Shown one piece after another: positions 49,262 through 57,584 of a DNA stretch of 64,000 nucleotides (the first letter of the stretch is position 1; every line of letters begins with the position of its first letter). A program made the position numbers and the translations under genes. Location of the stretch: NCBI GenBank assembly GCA_030017835.1, contig JASEGU010000001.1:88341-152340 (forward strand). The letters are read 5' to 3'. The notes beneath the pieces are model-generated. The model did no database searches and had not been told where the DNA came from. It saw nothing but the letters and a program-made list of their open reading frames with translations. This stretch comes from Actinomycetota bacterium. GTDB taxonomy: Bacteria; Actinomycetota; Aquicultoria; UBA3085; Oleimmundimicrobiaceae.

Positions 49262-50164
49262 TTGCTAAATAGATTTAGAGATGGATTAAAGAAAAGCCGA
49301 GACAGCTTTTTGGGACAACTTGGCCGGATATTATCAAAGTCACCTCTTGAGATCGAGTTCTGGGAAGATCTTGAAGAGGCGCTCATATTAACGGACATGG
49401 GAGCAGGCCGGGCCTCGCTGATTTTAGATGATCTGAAAGAGCGGGTGCTCAAGGATAAGGAGTCGACAGGGGAGTCCATAAAGAAGATGCTTGCCGATGA
49501 GATAGCATCAATGTTGGATACCACTCGAGGCGATCTACTCGACGGCAACAACCCTAAGGCCATAATCTTGGTTGGAATAAACGGCACCGGCAAGACTACA
49601 ACGATTGCAAAATTGGCAAACCTCCTAAAAGAACAAGGCAAGAGCGTAGTTTTGGCGGCCGCTGATACATTTAGGGCGGCCGCCACAGAGCAGCTTGCAG
49701 AGTGGGCAAGGCGCTTAAAGGTGGACATAATAGCTCATAAGACGGGCGGAGACCCGGCAGCGGTCGCCTTTGATGCGATAAACGCAGCAAAGGCCAGAGG
49801 CAAGAGGTTTATCCTGATCGATACGGCTGGCCGTCTTCATACAAACCAGAATCTCATGGCTGAGCTCAAGAAGATAAAGCGGGTAGCCATAAGGGAGATG
49901 GGGGAAGAGTCGGTGAAGGTACTCATGATTATCGATGCCATAACGGGTCAGAATGGGATAGCACAGGCAAAGATATTCAACGAGGCGCTCGATCTGGATG
50001 GAATAATCTTGACCAAAATCGACGGCACGGCAAAGGGTGGAGTAGCAGTTGCCGTTTCAAGCGAGCTTGGGGTGCCGATAGTCTACACTGGATCTGGCGA
50101 GGGACTTGTCGATCTGATTGAATTCAACTCAAAAGAGTTTGCGGCCGCCCTTTTGGATATATAG
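49262..50164 (+). CDS. ftsY: Signal recognition particle receptor FtsY
   Basis: FtsY is the SRP receptor GTPase that docks ribosome-SRP complexes at the membrane. The 300-residue protein is the short form without an acidic A domain. It has the N domain (about 10-85) and G domain with G-I-N-G-T-G-K-T (105-112), D-T-A-G-R (187-191), T-K-I-D-G for guanine and the SRP-type insert D-T-F-R-A-A-A. TTG start with GGAG upstream. Its partner ffh is the next gene. Confidence 0.96.
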   Translation: MLNRFRDGLKKSRDSFLGQLGRILSKSPLEIEFWEDLEEALILTDMGAGRASLILDDLKERVLKDKESTGESIKKMLADEIASMLDTTRGDLLDGNNPKAIILVGINGTGKTTTIAKLANLLKEQGKSVVLAAADTFRAAATEQLAEWARRLKVDIIAHKTGGDPAAVAFDAINAAKARGKRFILIDTAGRLHTNQNLMAELKKIKRVAIREMGEESVKVLMIIDAITGQNGIAQAKIFNEALDLDGIILTKIDGTAKGGVAVAVSSELGVPIVYTGSGEGLVDLIEFNSKEFAAALLDI

Positions 50165-50171
50165 TCCTAAA

Positions 50172-50200
50172 TTGACAGAGGGCGCGCGCTTCTGTAATAT
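50172..50200 (+). promoter_or_regulatory. Promoter of the ffh-rpsP-khpA-rimM-trmD operon
   Basis: A perfect TTGACA (50172-50177), 17 bases, TAATAT (50195-50200) with TG directly before it. The spacer is strikingly GC-rich (GGGCGCGCGC). Start near 50207, 35 bases before ffh. Confidence 0.7.
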
Positions 50201-50241
50201 TACCTGGCCATTTAAATCGATCAAATTGCGGAGAAAAGAGA

Positions 50242-51585
50242 ATGTTCGACAACCTTTCAAACAAATTGCAAAACATCTTCGCTAAGCTCAAGGGGCACGG
50301 TCGCCTGAGCGAGGCGAATGTGGACGAAGTTCTTCGAGAGATTAGGATCGCCCTTCTAGAGGCGGACACTAACTTTAAAGCCGTCAAAGAGCTGATCGCA
50401 AGGATAAGAGAGCGCTCGATCGGCGCTGAGGTCATGGAGAGTTTAACCCCTGCCCAGCAGGTTATAAAGATCGTCAAAGAGGAGCTCATAAGTCTTCTTG
50501 GTAAAGATTCGCCCAAAATTAATTTATCCTCGAAATTGCCGACCCTAATCTTTATGGTCGGACTTCAGGGCTCCGGAAAGACCACCTCCTCGGCTAAGCT
50601 GGCTAATCACTTCAAAAAATTGGGGAAGAAGCCGCTTCTCATTGGAGTCGACGTCTACCGGCCAGCCGCCGTAGATCAACTGGAGGCTCTTGCCCAGAAG
50701 ATCGGCGCACTAGTCTATTTTGAGAAGGAAAGCGATAGTCCTTCTGAGATAGTTCGTCGAGGCTTAAAGAGGGCGCTCAGCGAAGCTTGTGAAGTCGTCA
50801 TAGTCGATACGGCAGGCCGTCTCCATATCGACGAGGAGATGATGGACGAACTTAAAGCATTAAGTGACGAGTTTAAACCGGATGAGACGATATTAGTCGT
50901 CGATTCGATGATGGGACAAGATGCAGTCAATATGGCCATCGCCTTCAAAGAGAGGGTCGATTTTACCGGGCTCCTCTTGACAAAGCTAGATGGCGATAGC
51001 AAAGGCGGAGCCGCGCTATCCATAAAAGCGGCAACGGGCGTACCGATAAAGCTAATCAGCACGGGCGAAAAGATGGATAGCCTTGAGTTATTCCACCCGG
51101 ATCGGCTGGTTTCAAGGATGCTTGGACTGGGCGATGTCTTGACCCTCATCGAGAAGGTGGAGGCCAGCTTAGACGCAGAAAATGCTGTCAAGCTGGCTGA
51201 GAAGATAAAGAAGGATGAACTCGACTTAAACGACTTTTTGGCACAAATGCAAGGGATTAGAAAGATGGGCTCCTTCGATCAGATACTCTCAATGATGCCA
51301 AAAATTCCAGGCCTTAAAACCAAGAGTCTCCCTTCGATTGACGATGCCCATTTCAAGAGGATGGAAGCCATTATAGCCTCAATGACCAGAGAGGAGAAAG
51401 AGAACCCAAGGTTGATAAATGGAAGCCGCCGCCAAAGGATCGCAAAGGGAAGCGGGACCAGACCGAGCGATATCAACCAACTCTTAAAACAGTTCAACGA
51501 TACAAAGAAGATGATGAAACAATTTGGAAATCTAAATACACGTGCTAAAATGGGAAAGAAAATTCTACCCCATCTCAATTTCTAA
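50242..51585 (+). CDS. ffh: Signal recognition particle protein Ffh
   Basis: Ffh binds signal peptides and 4.5S RNA and targets nascent membrane proteins to FtsY. The 447-residue protein has the N domain (about 1-90), a GTPase domain with G-L-Q-G-S-G-K-T (107-114), D-V-Y-R-P-A-A, D-T-A-G-R and T-K-L-D-G, and a C-terminal methionine-rich M domain (about 310-447) with the RNA-binding G-S-R-R-Q-R-I-A-K-G-S-G motif. ATG start. First gene of the ribosome operon. Confidence 0.97.
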   Translation: MFDNLSNKLQNIFAKLKGHGRLSEANVDEVLREIRIALLEADTNFKAVKELIARIRERSIGAEVMESLTPAQQVIKIVKEELISLLGKDSPKINLSSKLPTLIFMVGLQGSGKTTSSAKLANHFKKLGKKPLLIGVDVYRPAAVDQLEALAQKIGALVYFEKESDSPSEIVRRGLKRALSEACEVVIVDTAGRLHIDEEMMDELKALSDEFKPDETILVVDSMMGQDAVNMAIAFKERVDFTGLLLTKLDGDSKGGAALSIKAATGVPIKLISTGEKMDSLELFHPDRLVSRMLGLGDVLTLIEKVEASLDAENAVKLAEKIKKDELDLNDFLAQMQGIRKMGSFDQILSMMPKIPGLKTKSLPSIDDAHFKRMEAIIASMTREEKENPRLINGSRRQRIAKGSGTRPSDINQLLKQFNDTKKMMKQFGNLNTRAKMGKKILPHLNF

Positions 51586-51599
51586 GGAGGTGAAAAAGC

Positions 51600-51860
51600 T
51601 TGGCTGTAAAGATACGATTGACTAGGGCCGGCAGCAAGAAAAAGCCGTTTTATCGAATAGTGGCCGCAGATTCCAGAATGCCAAGGGACGGGAGATTCTT
51701 GGAGATAGTCGGAAGGTATGATCCGAAAACCGACCCATCCTTTATAGAGTTCGACAAAGAGAAGGTCTTCAAATGGCTTAGCAACGGCGCGAAGCCGACG
51801 AATACTGTCGAGAAACTGCTCGAAGTGAGCGGCGTCCGCAGCGAATTCGAGACTAGATAG
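51600..51860 (+). CDS. rpsP: 30S ribosomal protein S16
   Basis: An 86-residue small-subunit protein starting [24 protein letters not shown], with R-D-G-R-F-L-E and G-A-K-P-T-N-T-V as expected. TTG start with AAGGAGG nine bases upstream. Confidence 0.97.
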   Translation: MAVKIRLTRAGSKKKPFYRIVAADSRMPRDGRFLEIVGRYDPKTDPSFIEFDKEKVFKWLSNGAKPTNTVEKLLEVSGVRSEFETR

Positions 51861-51880
51861 GTGAGTTTACGGGAGGAAAG

Positions 51881-52111
51881 ATGAAGGAACTTTTAGAAAC
51901 TCTGGCTCAAGCTCTGGTTGATAACCCCGAAGCGGTTAAGGTGAATCAAATAGACGGTGATAAATCAGTTATCCTTCAACTTCAGGTCGCCCCCGATGAT
52001 ATAGGCAAGGTGATCGGCAAGGAAGGCCGGATTGCCAAAGCCATTAGGACGATCATTAAGGCATCGGCAACCAAAGAAGGCAAGAAGGCGATAGTCGAGA
52101 TACTCGATTGA
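51881..52111 (+). CDS. khpA: KH-domain RNA-binding protein KhpA
   Basis: A 76-residue protein with one KH domain, G-K-V-I-G-K-E-G-R-I-A-K-A-I-R (GxxG loop is G-K-E-G). KhpA binds RNA and, with KhpB, influences growth and septation in Gram-positive bacteria. Its position between rpsP and rimM is conserved. ATG with GGGAGGAAAG upstream. Confidence 0.95.
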   Translation: MKELLETLAQALVDNPEAVKVNQIDGDKSVILQLQVAPDDIGKVIGKEGRIAKAIRTIIKASATKEGKKAIVEILD

Positions 52112-52133
52112 GACTGCCTTAGGTTGGTCTATT

Positions 52134-52646
52134 TTGGAAGAGTCATTGGTTGCTGTAGGAAAAATTGTAAAGGCTCATGGTCTAAAGGGGGAGGTAAATG
52201 TCTTCCCCCTGACGGATTTCAAGGAGCGATTCGCAGAGGGTTCATCCCTAATCCTTACCCCTTCGACCCTCAAGCAAAGCAGACTCGAAGTCAGAGCCGC
52301 AAGGTTTGGCAACAAGTTCATTACCGTAAAATTTAGTGGGGTAGATGAGAGAAGATCTGCCGAAGAGCTGGTGGGCAGCACCCTCTCCATCCCGGCTGAT
52401 CTTAAGATGGAGCTGCCAGATGATAGGTATTGGGTCGATGATCTGATCGGGCTTGCGGTGATTGATGCGGCCAAGAACCCGGTAGGCGAAGTAGTCGAAG
52501 TTCGATCAACTCCATTTAACGATATATATGTGGTCAAATCCAAAGATAAAGAATATCTGATCCCGGCGGTTAAAGAGATAGTCAAGAGGGTAGATGTCGA
52601 GGCGGGGCTTATAATAATTGACCCGCCGATCGGACTTTTGGAGTGA
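52134..52646 (+). CDS. rimM: Ribosome maturation factor RimM
   Basis: RimM helps mature the 3' domain of 16S rRNA and binds S19. The 170-residue protein has V-G-K-I-V-K-A-H-G-L-K-G-E-V near the start, then a PRC-barrel half with Y-W-V-D-D-L-I-G, E-Y-L-I-P-A-V and the C-terminal V-D-P-P type end (I-I-D-P-P-I-G-L-L). TTG start. Five bases from trmD. Confidence 0.95.
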   Translation: MEESLVAVGKIVKAHGLKGEVNVFPLTDFKERFAEGSSLILTPSTLKQSRLEVRAARFGNKFITVKFSGVDERRSAEELVGSTLSIPADLKMELPDDRYWVDDLIGLAVIDAAKNPVGEVVEVRSTPFNDIYVVKSKDKEYLIPAVKEIVKRVDVEAGLIIIDPPIGLLE

Positions 52647-52651
52647 TCTGA

Positions 52652-53395
52652 TTGAAGATAGATATCGTCACCATCTTTCCCGAAATGTTCGAATCGGCCA
52701 CCCAAAGCGGCGTTTTATCCATAGCCCAGAAGAAATCGCTTCTCGAGCTGAATCTGGTCAATCTCAGGGACTTCACCTCCGATAAACACGGCCAGGTTGA
52801 CGATCTCCCTTACGGGGGAGGGCCAGGCATGGTTATGAAGGCTGAGCCCTTTTTCAATGCGGTTGAGTACTTGAAAAAAAAGGGAGGGGCGAAAGAAGGA
52901 CGGGCCAAGGTCATCGCATTCTCTCCTCAAGGTGAACGCTTCGACCAGAATATGGCCTACGATATGGCCAAAGAAAAGCACTTAGTCCTTCTCTGCTGCA
53001 GGTATGAGGGCGTAGACGAGAGAGTCAAAGAGACCCTAATTGACCGGGATATATCGATGGGCGACTATGTGGTCTCGGGCGCTGAATATCCGGCGATGCT
53101 CTTTGCCGACGCCGTTGTTAGGCTTCTGCCCGGTGTCCTTGGCGACGAAGAGTCGCTTCTTGAGGAGTCATTCTCCCCTGGGCTACTTGAGTATCCCCAA
53201 TATACCAGGCCATATGATTTCAGAGGACTCAAGGTTCCAGACGTACTCTTGAGCGGGGATCACGAAAAGATCCGCCTCTGGAGGAGGGCGATGATGCTCA
53301 AGGTAACCGAGCAGAAAAGACCAGATCTCTTCTCAAGGCTCACTCTGAGCGATGAGGATAAACGACTTTTAGAAAAATTTGAGAAAGATAATTAA
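52652..53395 (+). CDS. trmD: tRNA (guanine-N1)-methyltransferase TrmD
   Basis: TrmD makes m1G37 in tRNA and prevents frameshifting. The 247-residue SPOUT-knot protein has I-V-T-I-F-P-E-M-F, D-D-L-P-Y-G-G-G-P-G-M-V-M, the knot C-C-R-Y-E-G-V-D-E-R and the D-Y-V-V-S-G-A-E-Y-P-A-M loop; the E-Y-P-Q-Y-T-R-P line follows. TTG start. Confidence 0.97.
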   Translation: MKIDIVTIFPEMFESATQSGVLSIAQKKSLLELNLVNLRDFTSDKHGQVDDLPYGGGPGMVMKAEPFFNAVEYLKKKGGAKEGRAKVIAFSPQGERFDQNMAYDMAKEKHLVLLCCRYEGVDERVKETLIDRDISMGDYVVSGAEYPAMLFADAVVRLLPGVLGDEESLLEESFSPGLLEYPQYTRPYDFRGLKVPDVLLSGDHEKIRLWRRAMMLKVTEQKRPDLFSRLTLSDEDKRLLEKFEKDN

Positions 53396-53420
53396 ATTCC
53401 TGCTCAAATTGTAATCTCTG

Positions 53421-53429
53421 TGTTATAAT
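53421..53429 (+). promoter_or_regulatory. Extended -10 promoter of rplS
   Basis: TGTTATAAT (53421-53429), a perfect TATAAT with the TGn extension, in the gap after trmD. No good -35. Start near 53436, leaving a leader of about 27 bases with AAGGGGG before the ATG. Confidence 0.6.
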
Positions 53430-53462
53430 TTCTTCTTGTTATCTGAAGGGGGTAAGCAGTTC

Positions 53463-53810
53463 ATGAAAAACATAATAGAGATGATCGAGAGGGAAGAGAT
53501 GAGGAGCGATCTTCCCGAAATAAAGATCGGTGATACCGTCAACGTCCACATCAAGATCATCGAGGGAAGCAAAGAGAGAATTCAGGTTTTCAAAGGGATC
53601 GTTATTCGTCGTCAAGGGGGCGGCGCAACCGAGACCTTCACCGTTAGAAAAATCTCATTTGGAGTCGGCGTCGAGAAGACCTTTCCCATCAATTCTCCCA
53701 AGATTGTCAAGGTAGAAGTGGTCTCTAGCGGGCACGCACGGCGCTCGAAACTCTATTTCCTTCGAGATCGTGTTGGTAAGAAGGCAAAGCTCCGCGAAAA
53801 GAAGAGATAG
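53463..53810 (+). CDS. rplS: 50S ribosomal protein L19
   Basis: A 115-residue large-subunit protein at the 30S-50S interface. It shows [41 protein letters not shown] and the end [12 protein letters not shown] 53463 has AAGGGGG upstream; an in-frame TTG at 53436 is rejected. Confidence 0.97.
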   Translation: MKNIIEMIEREEMRSDLPEIKIGDTVNVHIKIIEGSKERIQVFKGIVIRRQGGGATETFTVRKISFGVGVEKTFPINSPKIVKVEVVSSGHARRSKLYFLRDRVGKKAKLREKKR

Positions 53811-53840
53811 GATATAATCCAACAAAACTTAAAGAATATA

Positions 53841-53868
53841 TTGTCAATACAGAAATAATTGATAAACT
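53841..53868 (+). promoter_or_regulatory. Possible promoter upstream of the 53870 hairpin
   Basis: TTGTCA (53841-53846), 16 bases, TAAACT (53863-53868). The predicted start falls within the 5' arm of the hairpin at 53870-53911, so a transcript would begin with that structure and run into rnhB. Support is modest. Confidence 0.35.
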
Positions 53869-53869
53869 A

Positions 53870-53911
53870 AAATACAAGGAATTCCATCGAAAGGTGGAAT
53901 TTCTTGTATTT
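53870..53911 (+). repeat. Long stem-loop between rplS and rnhB
   Basis: The arms 53870-53886 and 53895-53911 pair over 17 positions with a single G-U wobble. Two further pairs (53887/53894 and 53888/53893) close a GAAA tetraloop at 53889-53892, giving a 19-pair stem. No T-tract follows, so it is not a standard terminator. It may be a processing site (RNase III is encoded nearby), an mRNA stabiliser for the rplS transcript, or a 5' leader element of rnhB. Confidence 0.85.
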
Positions 53912-53961
53912 ATATCCACTCATATTCAAAGACTGTTTCTTCTTGGCGTGGAGGGAGGTTT

Positions 53962-54606
53962 TTGAGCCGAAGCGATCCGACCTATGAGTTTGAGCACAAA
54001 CTTTATGAAGCCGGTTTTTTTCATGTTGCCGGGGCAGATGAGGCCGGACGAGGAGCGCTCGCTGGGCCCTTGGTTGCCGCGGCCGTAATCCTTGCAAAAG
54101 ATCCACCCATCTTAGGTCTAAACGATAGCAAGGTTCTGTCTTCCAAGATTCGTCTTAACCTCTCTGAGCAGATTAAAAAGAGCGCCATCTCATACGCCAT
54201 CGTTAGGGTGTCGAAGAATCGGATAGATGAGGCGGGCGTCCACCTAGCCAATCTTGATGCCCTCTCCTTGGCTTTAACAGGCCTTCACATAGAGCCCGAT
54301 TATTGTTTGATCGATGGCTATGAGCCAAGAGGAGTCGAAAAACCATTTCTTACACTAAAGCGAGGAGACTCAAAATCGGTCTCCATCGCTGCAGCCTCAA
54401 TACTTGCCAAGGTTGAGAGGGATCAGATTATGTTGGACCTTCACGATCGTCATCCAGAATACGGGTTCGATCGGCATAAGGGTTACTGCACAAAGGATCA
54501 TCTCGACAAATTGAACAGGTACGGCCCCTTAAAGGAGATTCATAGGTTCTCTTTTTCACCCGTCTCAATGGCGCAAAAGAAAATAATGGGGCGGCGGGTA
54601 GATTGA
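53962..54606 (+). CDS. rnhB: Ribonuclease HII
   Basis: RNase HII removes ribonucleotides from DNA. The 214-residue protein has the catalytic G-A-D-E-A-G-R-G (D26, E27), N-D-S-K-V-L, the D-G-Y-E-P-R segment replacing the usual D-G-N, and D-S-K-S-V-S-I-A-A-A-S-I-L-A-K-V-x-R-D. TTG start with GGAGGGAGG upstream. The stop overlaps the next start (TTGA). Confidence 0.95.
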   Translation: MSRSDPTYEFEHKLYEAGFFHVAGADEAGRGALAGPLVAAAVILAKDPPILGLNDSKVLSSKIRLNLSEQIKKSAISYAIVRVSKNRIDEAGVHLANLDALSLALTGLHIEPDYCLIDGYEPRGVEKPFLTLKRGDSKSVSIAAASILAKVERDQIMLDLHDRHPEYGFDRHKGYCTKDHLDKLNRYGPLKEIHRFSFSPVSMAQKKIMGRRVD

Positions 54607-54947
54607 ATTCCCTTGGCCCAGAAGGCGAAGAATTGGCTAATAAGTTATTGAAGAGAAAAGGCTATGAGATATTAAAAAGAAACTATAAGCTCTCCATCGG
54701 TGAAATCGACATCATAGCCAAGGACGGGGAGTGTCTCGTCTTTGTTGAGGTCAAAACCAGGTTGAATATGCAATTTGGCAAGCCCTTTGAAGCGGTAAAT
54801 GCTGCCAAACAGAAGAAGATTCGGCGACTAGCCGAAGCCTTTTTGCTTCAGAAGGATCTATGCTTTAACGGCGTTCGCTTTGACGTAATATCGATCCTGA
54901 TCGGTCCAGAAAAGACCACCATCGAACATATCAAGAACGCTTTTTAG
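54603..54947 (+). CDS. yraN: YraN/UPF0102 family nuclease-like protein
   Basis: A 114-residue restriction-endonuclease-fold protein. The family core is visible: G-E-E-L-A-x-K-L-L-K-R-K-G-Y-E-I-L-K-R-N-Y, G-E-I-D-I-I-A-K-D-G and V-F-V-E-V-K-T-R, giving the E, D, E-x-K catalytic set. It is linked by gene position to DNA uptake and recombination genes, but its substrate is unknown. TTG start overlaps rnhB by four bases. Confidence 0.94.
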   Translation: MNSLGPEGEELANKLLKRKGYEILKRNYKLSIGEIDIIAKDGECLVFVEVKTRLNMQFGKPFEAVNAAKQKKIRRLAEAFLLQKDLCFNGVRFDVISILIGPEKTTIEHIKNAF

Positions 54948-54955
54948 GAGAGACT

Positions 54956-56488
54956 TTGGTTGCTAGGATCTACAGCTCGGCCCTATATGGAATGGAAGCC
55001 AGTCTGGTCGAAGTCGAGGCGGACCTGATAAACGGTCTGCCCGCTTTCACAATTGTCGGCCTGCCCGATGCGGCCATTCAAGAGTCGAGGGAGAGGGTAA
55101 AACTCTCCATCATAAACTCCGAATACGAATTTCCCTTGAAACGAATAACCGTCAATCTTGCTCCAGCCGATTCCAAGAAGGAAGGGCCCTCTTTCGATCT
55201 TCCGATTGCGGTCGCCATACTGGTGGCCAGCAAGCAGCTCTTAGCAAGTGAGATTGGAGAATATCTTCTTCTGGGGGAGCTCTCGCTAAACGGCGATTTA
55301 AGACCGGTCAGCGGAGTCTTGTCCATGGCTATTTCGGCTAAAGCTAGGGGATTAAAGGGTCTTATCGTACCGAAGGAGAACTCCGATGAGGCCGCGCTGA
55401 TAGGCGGCCTTGAGATCATACCCGCGTCTTCACTCGCTCAAGTTGTTGACTTCTTCGCCAAGCGTCTTACGATAAACCCCCATCACTTTGTCAGCAAGAG
55501 GCGGCCGGCACATGAAAGTCAAGATCGACTCGACTTCTCAGATATCAAGGGTCAAGAGCACGCTAAAAGGGCCATAGAGGTGGCCGTCTCGGGCGGTCAC
55601 AACGTCCTTATGGTCGGTCCGCCCGGCTCCGGAAAGACCATGCTCGCAAAACGGATACCGACCATCCTTCCCACCATGACCTTTGATGAATCGATAGAGA
55701 CGACCAAGATATATAGCATTGCAAATCTTCTTCCTTCCAAGAGCTCTCTGGTAGAGGAGAGACCGCTTCGCTCCCCGCATCATACCATCTCGATGGCAGG
55801 ACTCGTTGGGGGAGGACAATTTCCCCGGCCGGGCGAAATAAGTCTAAGCCACAACGGGGTTCTCTTTTTGGATGAATTTCCCGAGTTCCCAAAAAGCGTC
55901 ATGGAGGTGTTGAGACAACCCTTAGAGGAGGGCTTGGTCACCATATCTAGGGCAGCCTCAACCCTAACCTTTCCCTCTAACTTCATGCTGATTGCCGCCA
56001 TGAACCCTTGTCGATGCGGCTACCTTGGCGATAGAAACAAAGAGTGTAGTTGCAGTTTATCATCGATCCAGCAATATCGCGGACGCATCTCAGGGCCCAT
56101 CTTAGATAGGATTGATATCCAGATAGATGTCCCTCGCCTAACAAGAGAAGACCTGGTTAGCGAGGGGCTCGGCGAACCATCTGCTGATATTCGGGCAAGA
56201 GTAGAAGCGGCCCGAACGATTCAGAGAAATCGCTTTGACGGACAAGGCCTCTCCTCAAATGCCGATTTAAACTCGAGACAGATAAAGAGATTTTGCAAAT
56301 TGACAAAAGAGGCCTCAAGCTTCTTGGAGGGAGCCATCGATAAGCTTGGCTTGAGTGGTCGCGGCTTTGATAAAGTTCTCAAAGTCAGTAGGAGCATTGC
56401 CGATCTAGTCGGGGCGGAGATGATCGATGTGGAACACTTGGCTGAGGCCTGCCAATATCGTTGCACTAGTTTGGCCCAGACCTATTGA
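54956..56488 (+). CDS. comM: YifB/ComM family Mg-chelatase-like AAA+ ATPase
   Basis: ComM-type helicases promote branch migration during transformation. The 510-residue protein has an N-terminal Lon-like ChlI domain (about 1-170; P-D-A-A-I-Q-E-S-R-E-R-V), then an AAA+ core with Walker A G-P-P-G-S-G-K-T (221-228) and Walker B at D306-E307 (L-F-L-D-E-F-P-E-F). A cysteine cluster follows (N-P-C-R-C-G ... C-S-C), then the C-terminal Mg-chelatase domain. TTG start with AGGAGA. dprA is next, supporting a role in DNA uptake or recombination. Confidence 0.95.
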   Translation: MVARIYSSALYGMEASLVEVEADLINGLPAFTIVGLPDAAIQESRERVKLSIINSEYEFPLKRITVNLAPADSKKEGPSFDLPIAVAILVASKQLLASEIGEYLLLGELSLNGDLRPVSGVLSMAISAKARGLKGLIVPKENSDEAALIGGLEIIPASSLAQVVDFFAKRLTINPHHFVSKRRPAHESQDRLDFSDIKGQEHAKRAIEVAVSGGHNVLMVGPPGSGKTMLAKRIPTILPTMTFDESIETTKIYSIANLLPSKSSLVEERPLRSPHHTISMAGLVGGGQFPRPGEISLSHNGVLFLDEFPEFPKSVMEVLRQPLEEGLVTISRAASTLTFPSNFMLIAAMNPCRCGYLGDRNKECSCSLSSIQQYRGRISGPILDRIDIQIDVPRLTREDLVSEGLGEPSADIRARVEAARTIQRNRFDGQGLSSNADLNSRQIKRFCKLTKEASSFLEGAIDKLGLSGRGFDKVLKVSRSIADLVGAEMIDVEHLAEACQYRCTSLAQTY

Positions 56489-56503
56489 GAGGATCAGGAT
56501 CTC

Positions 56504-57577
56504 ATGGATGAGAAGAGATATATTCTGGGCCTGAAGTCCATACCGACCCTAAATAACAGGCTTAACAGGGTTGTGGATCACTTCAGAAGCGCCAAAGCAG
56601 CTTGGCACGGCACGCTCGACGATTACATTAAGATGCCCGGTTTCGATGTAGGGCTGGCCAAGGAGGCGTTAAAATCCCGCGACGACTTGGATTTAGATGA
56701 GCTTCTAAAGCGACTGGCTGACCGGAAGATCTCCGTGATGAGTTTGGACGATCCAGAATATCCCGATTCGCTCAGAAGGATTTTTGATCCTCCACTGCTC
56801 TTATTCTACAGAGGCGATCTCATCAAAGATTATCGGGTCGCCGTATCGGTGGTCGGGGCAAGGGGGGCGAGTCCGTACGGAAGGAGCGTGGCCCAAGAGA
56901 TTGCCGAGGAGCTTTCCAACTGTGGCATCACCGTAATAAGCGGAGTTGCCAGGGGGATCGACTCGGCCGCGCACGCGGGCGCCTTAAAGGGCGAGGGAAA
57001 AACGATCGGTGTTCTAGGCTCGGGACATGACGTCATATACCCACCAGAAAACAAGAATCTCTACTCTTTGATAGCAGAAGAGGGCAGTCTGATATCGGAA
57101 TATCTCTACAACACCCCGCCCCTTAAGTGGAACTTTCCGGCTAGAAACAGGATAATAAGCGGTCTTGCGCAGGCGGTGGTGGTCGTCGAAGCCACGGAGA
57201 AGAGCGGAGCCCTTTTGACAGTCGATTACGCTCTGGAGCAGAATAGGGAGGTCTTTGCGGTCCCAGGAAACGTCAAGAGCAAGCTCAGCCGGGGACCACA
57301 CAACCTTCTTAAGGCAGGTGCTTGCTTGGTCGAAAGCGGAGCCGATATAATCGAAGCGTTGGGGCTCATCCCGGTAAAAAAGGAAAGGGTCGATGCAGAG
57401 CTTGCCCCCCTTGAAAGGGAGGTTCTAGATTTCGTTGGATACGAACCTAGGCACATCGATGAGATAACTGTGAAACTCGGGCTAAGTACCTCCGATATCG
57501 CGGCCCTCCTGACCAAACTTGAGATAATGGGCCACCTCAAGCAAGATATGGGCAAAAATTATTTAAGGATAACATGA
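56504..57577 (+). CDS. dprA: DNA-processing protein DprA
   Basis: DprA binds incoming single-stranded DNA and loads RecA during transformation. The 357-residue protein has a helical N-terminal part (about 1-65), a Rossmann core with V-V-G-A-R-G-A-S, S-G-V-A-R-G-I-D-S-A-A-H and P-A-R-N-R-I-I-S-G-L (about 110-285), and a C-terminal winged helix (about 300-355; H-I-D-E-I-T-V-K-L-G-L). ATG start 15 bases after comM. The pair could serve natural competence, but no comE genes are visible in the window. Confidence 0.95.
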   Translation: MDEKRYILGLKSIPTLNNRLNRVVDHFRSAKAAWHGTLDDYIKMPGFDVGLAKEALKSRDDLDLDELLKRLADRKISVMSLDDPEYPDSLRRIFDPPLLLFYRGDLIKDYRVAVSVVGARGASPYGRSVAQEIAEELSNCGITVISGVARGIDSAAHAGALKGEGKTIGVLGSGHDVIYPPENKNLYSLIAEEGSLISEYLYNTPPLKWNFPARNRIISGLAQAVVVVEATEKSGALLTVDYALEQNREVFAVPGNVKSKLSRGPHNLLKAGACLVESGADIIEALGLIPVKKERVDAELAPLEREVLDFVGYEPRHIDEITVKLGLSTSDIAALLTKLEIMGHLKQDMGKNYLRIT

Positions 57578-57584
57578 GGAAGAC

